Assembly: GCA_024280945.1 (NCBI GenBank)
Contig: JAMXLO010000096.1
Location: 16,891-80,890, forward strand
Direction: 5' to 3'
Source: Acetobacteraceae bacterium
GTDB lineage: Bacteria; Pseudomonadota; Alphaproteobacteria; Acetobacterales; Acetobacteraceae
Length of the DNA stretch: 64,000 nt
Positions 23,340 through 29,713 of this stretch are shown piece after piece. Both the position numbers and the translations under genes were made by a program. The notes beneath the pieces are model-generated. The model had not been told where the DNA came from. It searched no databases and was given only the letters and a program-made list of their open reading frames with translations. Within the stretch, counting starts at the first letter, position 1; every line of letters starts with the position of its first letter.

Positions 23340-24839
23340 ATGAACGATCTTCCCTTCGCCGGCGGCACGAACGTTCCAGAGTACACGGTCTCGGAAATCT
23401 CTGGGGCGGTGAAGCGCGCGCTGGAGGGCAATTTCGGCCGGGTCCGCGTGCGCGGAGAGATTACCGAACTCAAGCGATACCCCTCTGGCCACATCTACTT
23501 CTCGCTCAAAGACGAGAGCGCCAAGATCGCCGGAGTCGTCTGGAAATCGTCGGTGCCGCGGCTCGGCATGCGACCCGACAATGGCGTGGAGGTCGTCGCC
23601 ACCGGGCGCATCTCCGCCTACACCGAACGCTCGGCATACCAGCTCATTGTGGAGCGCATGGAGTATGCCGGTGTCGGCGCGCTACTTGCCCGAATCGAGA
23701 TGCTGCGTGTGCGGCTGGCTGCTGAAGGTCTGTTCGACGCAGACCGGAAGAAGCAGCTGCCGGTGCTCCCGCTCGTGGTCGGCGTCGTCACCAGCGAACG
23801 TGGTGCCGTCATCCAGGATATCCGCACCACAATCACGCGTCGTTTTCCGCGGCCGGTACTGCTGTGGCCGGTGCCGGTGCAAGGCGAGGGCGCCGCGGAA
23901 CGCATCGCGGCTGCGATCGCCGGTTTCTGCCGTGTCATACCTCGCCCCGACGTGCTGATCGTTGCTCGCGGCGGCGGCAGCCTGGAAGATCTGATGGCAT
24001 TCAATGACGAGGCGGTGGTGCGCGCGGTGGCTGAATGCCGCATACCGCTGATTTCCGCGGTCGGGCATGAGACCGACACGACTCTGATCGACTTCGTCGC
24101 CGACCGCCGTGCTCCGACACCGACCGCGGCTGCGGAGCTGGCTGTGCCGGCGCGAACGGACCTCGTATCCGACCTCGAGCACAAGGCGGCGCGCTTGGTT
24201 GGCGCGCTGAATCGGCTGGCGCAGGAGCGTCGGCTGCGCCTGTCGCGCGCGGAACGAGGTTTGCCGGACCTGCCCGGATTGTTGGGCAATGGCCGTCAAC
24301 GGTTGGATGATCGGGCGGAACGCCTGACATTGGCACTGCCCAACCTGTTGCAGCGGCGCCGCACCGCACTCGGCGCGATCGAGCGCAACCTGCCGGACCT
24401 TCCGGGGAGGCTGGCGCGTTCCCGGCAACGGGTCCAGGAACACCAGGCGCGTCTGATCATCGCACTGCCGAACTTCGTGGCTCGCCGGCATGCGGCGCTC
24501 GATCTGTGTGGACAGAGGCTGGTATCCTGCCTGCGACACGCCGTCGCCACCATCCACAACCGGGCAGGGCGTTCGCTTGGGCGTTTGTCCGATGCGCCGC
24601 TGCGAGCGGCCTTGCGCGAAGCGCGCGCGCGATTGGAGGGCTGTGCGGCGCGGCTCGAGTCCGTATCGCCTCTGGCGGTGTTACAGCGGGGTTATGCAGT
24701 CGTTTCCGACGCCGCCGGCCATCCGCTGACGAGCGCCGCAAGTGTACGGCCCGGCGCACGTCTGAGGCTTCGTTTTGCCGATGGCGAAGTGGGTGCGATG
24801 GCCGATCGGCCGGAACGGCAGGGGCGACTCCCGCTGTAA
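23340..24839 (+). CDS. xseA: Exodeoxyribonuclease VII large subunit
   Basis: XseA forms, with XseB, the enzyme that degrades single-stranded DNA into oligonucleotides. The N-terminal OB fold ('RVRGEITELKRYPSGHIYFSLKDE') and the catalytic core ('VVTSERGAVIQDI', 'LIVARGGGSLEDLMAFNDE', 'PLISAVGHETDTTLIDFVADRRAPTPTAAAE') are intact. The C-terminal coiled-coil region (about 275-445) contains a nearly exact tandem repeat with a 43-residue period, at about 304-346 and 347-389 ('ERxLPDLPG', 'RQR', 'ALPN', 'RR'). The length of 499 is slightly long for the family, which the repeat explains. xseB is not adjacent. A palindromic region follows the stop. Confidence 0.95.
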   Translation: MNDLPFAGGTNVPEYTVSEISGAVKRALEGNFGRVRVRGEITELKRYPSGHIYFSLKDESAKIAGVVWKSSVPRLGMRPDNGVEVVATGRISAYTERSAYQLIVERMEYAGVGALLARIEMLRVRLAAEGLFDADRKKQLPVLPLVVGVVTSERGAVIQDIRTTITRRFPRPVLLWPVPVQGEGAAERIAAAIAGFCRVIPRPDVLIVARGGGSLEDLMAFNDEAVVRAVAECRIPLISAVGHETDTTLIDFVADRRAPTPTAAAELAVPARTDLVSDLEHKAARLVGALNRLAQERRLRLSRAERGLPDLPGLLGNGRQRLDDRAERLTLALPNLLQRRRTALGAIERNLPDLPGRLARSRQRVQEHQARLIIALPNFVARRHAALDLCGQRLVSCLRHAVATIHNRAGRSLGRLSDAPLRAALREARARLEGCAARLESVSPLAVLQRGYAVVSDAAGHPLTSAASVRPGARLRLRFADGEVGAMADRPERQGRLPL

Positions 24840-24846
24840 GCGGGCT

Positions 24847-24949
24847 AGAGCATGATCGGATCAGGTTGACCCGATCATGCTCTGCGATTCATTGATGTAG
24901 AGCGCGATTCACGCTTTCCAACGATTCCGCTTCAAGCGATCGCGCTCTA
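24847..24949. repeat. Paired palindromes between convergent genes (bidirectional terminator or dispersed repeat)
   Basis: Two hairpins fill the gap between xseA and the convergent kinase. The first (24847-24883) has a perfect 13-base stem, AGAGCATGATCGG/CCGATCATGCTCT. The second (24899-24948) has a 10-base stem, AGAGCGCGAT/ATCGCGCTCT, enclosing a smaller CGCTT/AAGCG stem, and overlaps the kinase stop codon. Both begin with AGAGC. From memory, similar AGAGCATGATC palindromes are dispersed in alphaproteobacterial genomes; this was not searched. Their place suggests transcription termination for both neighbours. Confidence 0.6.
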
Positions 24950-26944
24950 AGCGCGCCCGACGGTGGCCCGCACCGCCTGCAACAATGCAGCTCGCGAATA
25001 GGGCTTCATGATGATTGGATCGTCCAAGGGCACTCCACCGGTGCCCAAGGCGTCGGCGGCGCCGGTCACGTAGATCACCGACAGGTTAGGCTGAATCGAG
25101 CGCGCGAGCCGAACGAACTCGTAGCCGGACATGATCGGCATGGCGTAATCGACCAGCGCCAGGTTGACCGGCCCGGCTGCCAGGATGTCTCGCGCCTCGG
25201 CCGCATTGCCGGCCTCGCGCACCACATAGCCGGCTTCACGCAGGAAGATCGCGGCGATGTCTCGTACGCTCGCATCGTCGTCGACCAGCAGAATGGTACC
25301 ACCGGTATCGGGGTTCTCAGAGATGGCCGACTCCTCGGCTATCGGATGCGACGAATCGACCAGCGCACGCGGAAGATATACTTCCACCGTCGTGCCGATA
25401 CCGGGCGTGCTCAGAAGCTGGACGGCACCGCCAAACTGCGTCGCCACACCGTAGACCTGCGCGAGTCCGAGGCCGCTGCCCTTGCCAATTTCCTTGGTGG
25501 TGAAGAATGGCTCCAAGGCCCGCTCAAGCACCTCGCGCGTCATGCCGACGCCGTTGTCCTTCACCGCGATCCGCACATAGTCGCCCGGCTGCAGCTCGGC
25601 CAGATCGGGACGCTCGACATTGCGGGTCACGATACGCAGGCGACCACCTTCAGGCATCGCGTCCCTGGCGTTGATGGCGAGATTGAGGATGACCAGCTCC
25701 AGTTGTGTCGGATCACTCGTGGCTTGCCAAAGATCGGGCGCCAGATCCGTCTCCACCTGGACCAGGCCGCCCAGGCTGCGTTGCAGCAGTTCACCCATTC
25801 CGGCGACCACCGAATTGACGTCCACCGGCCGCGGCGACAGGTTCTGTCGCCGAGCATAGGCCAGCAGTTGCTGGGTGAGCTGGCCGCCGCGAAACGCTGA
25901 GCGCAGGGCGGCATTGACAAGACCAAGCGAGCGCTCGTCGGAGAGCCGGGTTTGCAGCAATTCAAGGTTGCCGATGACCGCGGTAAGCAGGTTGTTGAAG
26001 TCGTGGGCGATGCCTCCGGTCAGCTGGCCGACCGCCTCCATCTTCTGTGCCTGCCGCAATTGCGCCTCGACCCGGCGCATCGCCGTCAGGTCGACCGAGG
26101 TCAGCAGTACGTGGTCGATACGCCCGCTCTCTCCCGGCAGCGGCACAAGAAACGAACGGCGCGTGACCTCGCCGGCCGGGAACTGACATGTGTACTCGTA
26201 TTCGACCGGCTCTCTTGTTTCGATGGCGCGGAGATACTGCATCTTGGCAAAGTCTGCCTGTTGTGGCGGGAAGACCTCCTCCAGAGTGCGTCCGACGACA
26301 GCACCCAGCGGGTATCCGGAGTGCCGTACCCACGCCGGATTGGCTTCTTCACATTCGATGCGGCCGTCGGGGTGCACCGCCATGATGACGAGATCGACCG
26401 GCGAGTGTTGGAAGATAGCGCTGTAGCGCGCACGCGACTGGCGGAGCTCCTCCACTGCCTGCCGTAGCTCGCGGGTTCGCGCGGTCACCTCGAGTTCCAG
26501 CCGGTCGGCGAAGTCACGCAACGCCTGCTCGGCCTCGATTCTCTCGGTGATATCGCGCCAATAGACCGCGACCCCATCGCCCGATGGACCCACGTTCACC
26601 GAGACCCAGACGCCTGTTGTGGGCGACTCCGACTCGAACGTGACGACACGCTGCTCGGCCCTGACCCGGCGCAGCACGCGCTCGTTGAGAGTTCCCACCA
26701 TGGAGGGGAAGCGCCGCCAGATCACCTGCCCGATGACGCTGTCGGCGGTGGTGCCCCAGAACGCCAGCGCCCGCCGGTTGGCATAAACGAAGCGCCACTC
26801 GGCATCCAATGCATAGAACGCGTCGCCCATACTCTCGAGGATGGCCTGGGCGTCTGCCGAGAGGGTCAATAGCTCTTTTGCGATGATCGCCTCCGCGTTG
26901 ATAATCGTTAAGATTACATGGCCGCTCAAGATCGCGCGACTCAA
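24947..26944 (-). CDS. Hybrid sensor histidine kinase (PAS-PAS-HisKA-ATPase-REC)
   Basis: This cytoplasmic kinase carries PAS 1 ('SMGDAFYALDAEWRFVYANRRAL'), a short coiled linker, PAS 2 ('IFQHSPVDLVIMAVHPDGRI'), a HisKA domain with H314 in 'GGIAHDFNNLLTAVIGN', an ATPase domain ('NLAINARDAMPEGG', 'GSGLGLAQVYGVA') and a C-terminal REC domain ('ALVDYAMPIMSGYEF'). The frame stays open on the opposite strand of the VWA gene up to 27325, but that part has no PAS-like sequence and is an artefact of base composition. The true start lies between TTG 26944 and ATG 26830; no codon has a good ribosome binding site, so 26944 is only the outer limit. It resembles the second kinase half of the 1359-residue protein. 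Confidence 0.85.
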   Translation of the reverse strand: MSRAILSGHVILTIINAEAIIAKELLTLSADAQAILESMGDAFYALDAEWRFVYANRRALAFWGTTADSVIGQVIWRRFPSMVGTLNERVLRRVRAEQRVVTFESESPTTGVWVSVNVGPSGDGVAVYWRDITERIEAEQALRDFADRLELEVTARTRELRQAVEELRQSRARYSAIFQHSPVDLVIMAVHPDGRIECEEANPAWVRHSGYPLGAVVGRTLEEVFPPQQADFAKMQYLRAIETREPVEYEYTCQFPAGEVTRRSFLVPLPGESGRIDHVLLTSVDLTAMRRVEAQLRQAQKMEAVGQLTGGIAHDFNNLLTAVIGNLELLQTRLSDERSLGLVNAALRSAFRGGQLTQQLLAYARRQNLSPRPVDVNSVVAGMGELLQRSLGGLVQVETDLAPDLWQATSDPTQLELVILNLAINARDAMPEGGRLRIVTRNVERPDLAELQPGDYVRIAVKDNGVGMTREVLERALEPFFTTKEIGKGSGLGLAQVYGVATQFGGAVQLLSTPGIGTTVEVYLPRALVDSSHPIAEESAISENPDTGGTILLVDDDASVRDIAAIFLREAGYVVREAGNAAEARDILAAGPVNLALVDYAMPIMSGYEFVRLARSIQPNLSVIYVTGAADALGTGGVPLDDPIIMKPYSRAALLQAVRATVGRA

Positions 26945-26989
26945 TCGAGCATGCGCAGATCGACGGGAGTGGCGATCCGATGAGGCAAG

Positions 26990-27727
26990 ATGCGCCGGCT
27001 TGTTCTGATTGTCCTTGGCACCTCGCTCGCAGGCCTCCTCCCGAGCGCTTCCGCCACCGCATCCACGCCGGTCGCGGTGCAGCTGGTACTGGCGGTGGAC
27101 GTATCTGGCAGCGTCAGCCAGGATCGGTTCGAGCTGCAGCGTGAGGGTTACGCGGCTGCGTTCCGCAGCCCTGAGGTGCTCCAGGCTATCCGATCGACTG
27201 CCACCGGCTCGATCGCCGTGGCGATGCTGCAGTGGACCGGCCCGACACTGCACGTGGTCTCGGTGGATTGGACATTGATCGACGGCGCGGCCTCGGCCGA
27301 ACGATTTGCCGCGGCCATCGCCCATATGCCACGCGTCCTCTTCGGTGGCGGCACGTCGATCAGCGGGGCCGTCGATTTTGCCCGCTCAATGCTGGCTCAG
27401 GCGCCCTACCATGGCCACAAGCGTATCATCGACGTATCCGGTGATGGAGCCAACAACAGGGGTCGGCCAGCCGAGGACGCGCGGGATGAGGCGGTGCAGC
27501 AGGGGGTCGTGATCAACGGCCTGCCGATCCTGGCGCTGGAGCCGGATCTGGACCGTTATTACCGGCAGAGCGTCATCGGCGGTCCCGGCGCATTTGTTGT
27601 TGCGGCCAGCGGTTACGAGCAGTTCGCGGTTGCGTTGCGAAGCAAGCTGATTACCGAAATCGCCAGTTCCGGCTCAGGCGAACATGCTGTCGATCTCCGC
27701 CTGCACGAGGTCGGCGGCGGCGGATGA
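26990..27727 (+). CDS. Exported von Willebrand factor A domain protein (DUF1194 type)
   Basis: The protein has a signal peptide (about residues 1-25, ending 'ASATAS') and a VWA domain with the metal-site motif D37-V-S39-G-S41 in 'VLAVDVSGSVSQ'. 'FGGGTSISGAVDFARS' and 'IIDVSGDGANNRGRP' are the other metal-site loops, and the combination is typical of DUF1194, a periplasmic family of unknown function. GAGG lies just before ATG. The last 54 bases overlap the end of the CheZ-like gene on the other strand, and the Gly-rich tail 'HEVGGGG' is probably not conserved. It is divergent from the hybrid kinase. Confidence 0.85.
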   Translation: MRRLVLIVLGTSLAGLLPSASATASTPVAVQLVLAVDVSGSVSQDRFELQREGYAAAFRSPEVLQAIRSTATGSIAVAMLQWTGPTLHVVSVDWTLIDGAASAERFAAAIAHMPRVLFGGGTSISGAVDFARSMLAQAPYHGHKRIIDVSGDGANNRGRPAEDARDEAVQQGVVINGLPILALEPDLDRYYRQSVIGGPGAFVVAASGYEQFAVALRSKLITEIASSGSGEHAVDLRLHEVGGGG

Positions 27728-28216
27728 GGGCGGAGCCTCCTGGACATCGTCGGGCATCATCTCCGAGAGCATTGTCTCCACCTGCTGCAGGTGTTGGATG
27801 GCGCGACGGATGCGCTGGCCGGTCAGGTCCTGGAATGTGCAGGCCTCGAAGATCGCATTGACCTGCTGCGTGACGGCTGGCAGCGACCCCGGATCGCCAC
27901 CCTTCCGCAGCCAGGTGCTGATCGCCTCGGCGGCCCCCATGATCTGGTTGGCGGCATGCTCGGTCGCCTGCACGACGGCCTCCAGTTCGACGCCGCTGCT
28001 CCGGGTTGCCGCCGCAGGTGTTGCGATAACACGCGCGATCTGCTCGTGGATACTGCTGAGCTTCGCCGAAAGGTTGGTCTCGCTGTAGTCGACGAGCTGC
28101 ACGGTGGCATGGATCTCCATGCTCAGTTCAGCGATACGACGGTCCACGAAGCGGCGCAGCTCATCGATCTCCTTGTGGACACTGCTGCGCAGGAGTTCTT
28201 CGAGGCTAGCGGACAT
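27674..28216 (-). CDS. cheZ: CheZ-like CheY-P phosphatase
   Basis: This 180-residue, mostly helical protein carries the CheZ active-site helix 'FEACTFQDLTGQRIRRAI', with D130 and Q134 corresponding to D143 and Q147 of E. coli CheZ, the residues that hold the metal and the attacking water. The C-terminal helix 'ADLVQAEIDSMFA' resembles the peptide that docks on CheY, and a disordered Pro/Ser linker precedes it as in CheZ. It should speed dephosphorylation of a CheY-like receiver. No che, fli or flg gene is present in the window. The nearest receivers are those of the neighbouring hybrid kinases, so a non-chemotaxis target is possible. The coding end overlaps the VWA gene. Confidence 0.82.
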   Translation of the reverse strand: MSASLEELLRSSVHKEIDELRRFVDRRIAELSMEIHATVQLVDYSETNLSAKLSSIHEQIARVIATPAAATRSSGVELEAVVQATEHAANQIMGAAEAISTWLRKGGDPGSLPAVTQQVNAIFEACTFQDLTGQRIRRAIQHLQQVETMLSEMMPDDVQEAPPSSAAADLVQAEIDSMFA

Positions 28217-28600
28217 GGCGCCATGAGACGCCTCGCAGCTTAAGGTCGGGTAAAGGTGCAGGCTTTACGGCCTTCGGCGGAAGAAGCGGAATAGCCGCGC
28301 GAGTGAGGCCCTAACACAGAGGGCAACGGGCAATCCGCCAGGCAGACCGCTGCTATAAGTAAGAATGCTGGCGTGATGTTCATCGGGTGTCCTTGCCGCA
28401 TTGATTGGAGCTCGACCCGCCGAGCCGATGTCCGGCCGGCCGAGGCTGCAATTTTTCCTTATTGCTTGCCAGTCGCGCCAGCGACACTCGCTGAAGCTCT
28501 GTCGTTACCAGCGTCCGGCGAAAATTAATAAACGTTGTGCTCTGCGTCACAGCGTGGTGCGCCCGGCATCGCCATTCTACAGCGCGACGGAGATACGACG
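28217..28600. other. Non-coding stretch upstream of the small-peptide ORF
   Basis: I see no credible gene in these 384 bases. Apart from a GGCCGGCC palindrome followed by a T-rich run near 28437-28466 and an AT-richer patch near 28523-28534 (aaaattaataaa), nothing stands out. It probably holds the promoters of the CheZ-like gene and of the small ORF at 28601. Confidence 0.4.
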
Positions 28601-28681
28601 ATGCGCCCTTATTTTACTGCCGCCGGAATGGCACTTGGTTTGGTCGCTGCGTGGGCCGCCCTGGTGCCGTTCGTGGCCTGA
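28601..28681 (+). CDS. Possible 26-residue membrane or leader peptide
   Basis: A GGAG ribosome binding site 8 bases upstream precedes an ATG that opens a 26-codon frame. The product has a short basic start and a single hydrophobic helix ('MALGLVAAWAALVPFV'), like a small membrane protein or a cleaved-off signal peptide of a broken gene. A strong intrinsic terminator lies 86 bases after the stop on the same strand, so this looks like a complete small transcription unit. The downstream frame shows no clear continuation, although an old frameshift cannot be excluded. I do not recognise it. Confidence 0.4.
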   Translation: MRPYFTAAGMALGLVAAWAALVPFVA

Positions 28682-28766
28682 ATTTAGCGGTCATGCGCCA
28701 TCGGCGCGCGAGCATGTGGTCAAGGGCCATGTGGCGCGGTCGGCCAAGGCGCTGAACCCCATCCGG

Positions 28767-28809
28767 GCCCGGATCGGCGGCGGAGCAGCCGCGGTCCGGG
28801 CGCCTTTTT
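28767..28809 (+). terminator. Intrinsic terminator on the plus strand
   Basis: GCCCGGATCG and CGGTCCGGGC pair (one G-T wobble), continue after a one-base bulge as CGGC/GCCG, and close with a GGAGCA loop; a run of five T follows at 28805-28809. The T run is only on the plus side, so it terminates plus-strand transcripts. The only candidate gene upstream on that strand is the 26-codon ORF at 28601. Confidence 0.65.
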
Positions 28810-28842
28810 CCGTCCTCCCCACCGGCAAGTCGGCGATCTCGA

Positions 28843-29598
28843 TCAAGCCTCCGAAATACCCGCTTCGACATGTCCGATTCCGGAAAACTCCGTTCTTATC
28901 CGGTCTCCAGGGACTATCGGGAACTGGCGAGTGAAGGAGCCCGTCATGATGATCTCGCCGGACTTCAGCGTGCGCCCGTACTGACCAAGTTTCCCTGCCA
29001 ACCAGACGATCGAGTTGAGTGGATTCCCAAGCACCGCGTCGCTTGATCCGCTCCCCACGAGCTGTCCGTTCACGTACACATTGGCCTCGATGCTTTCCAG
29101 GATGTCCGGCAATTTCACCGGCCTACCCAAGACCACAGTCTTCTGTTGCGCGTTGTCTGCCAATGCGAGAGCGATCTGCGCCGTGAAGGGTCCACGCGTC
29201 TCGATAATCTCGAGCGACGGATACACGGCATCCACCGCGGCGCGCGCTTCCTGCACGCTGATCGTGCCGGACAGATCGCGACCCAATCGCATGCACAGCT
29301 CATTCTCGAAACCGGGGCTGATCAGGTCGTGAGGTCCGAAGACCTGCCCGTTATCTGAGCGATGCAGCACGCAGCCGAAAACCGGTTCATCAAACCCGAA
29401 CTGCTCCTGTATGGCCTTCGCTGTTAGGCCTACCTTCCAGCCGATCTGTTGTTCGCCAGCCTCGCAACGGCGGCGAATCAGACCGAGTTGAATGCGATAC
29501 GCCTGGTCAACCGTGAGTTTGTCGAACCAGGCAGCCGGAAAGAACTCCCCTCGGCTGCGAGCCTCCCAGAAGCCGTCTATCAGCGCTGCATCGTCCAC
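28843..29598 (-). CDS. 2-oxopent-4-enoate hydratase / fumarylacetoacetate-hydrolase family protein
   Basis: This 251-residue protein matches MhpD/XylJ-like hydratases, which add water to 2-hydroxypentadienoates in aromatic meta-cleavage pathways. Recognisable blocks are 'IGWKVGLTAKAIQEQFG', 'EPVFGCVL', 'ENELCMRLGRDL' with the metal-binding glutamates, and 'SGEIIMTGSFTRQFPI'. The closely related 4-oxalocrotonate decarboxylases cannot be excluded. The start was set at GTG 29598 because GGGAGG lies 9 bases before it; the upstream ATG at 29631 has no site. No other meta-cleavage gene is adjacent, so the substrate is uncertain. It follows the acylase gene on the same strand after a 115-base gap. 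Confidence 0.85.
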   Translation of the reverse strand: MDDAALIDGFWEARSRGEFFPAAWFDKLTVDQAYRIQLGLIRRRCEAGEQQIGWKVGLTAKAIQEQFGFDEPVFGCVLHRSDNGQVFGPHDLISPGFENELCMRLGRDLSGTISVQEARAAVDAVYPSLEIIETRGPFTAQIALALADNAQQKTVVLGRPVKLPDILESIEANVYVNGQLVGSGSSDAVLGNPLNSIVWLAGKLGQYGRTLKSGEIIMTGSFTRQFPIVPGDRIRTEFSGIGHVEAGISEA

Positions 29599-29713
29599 GG
29601 TCACCAACCTCCCACTTCGTTCTCGGCACAATGTCCACGATCGGAGCCACAGACCTCCGGATCAACGCGCATAGCGGTTCTGACCTCGCACAGAAGCTGT
29701 CTTCCAGCACGGC

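Noticed and set aside
26945..27325. N-terminal extension of the hybrid kinase across the VWA gene
   Set aside because: The sequence is Arg/Gly/Ser-rich without PAS features and is antisense to the signal peptide and VWA domain, so it is a base-composition artefact.
28401..28934. 177-codon plus-strand frame upstream of the hydratase
   Set aside because: It runs through the intrinsic terminator and into the hydratase 3' end, and lacks a ribosome binding site; the 26-codon ORF in another frame is better supported.
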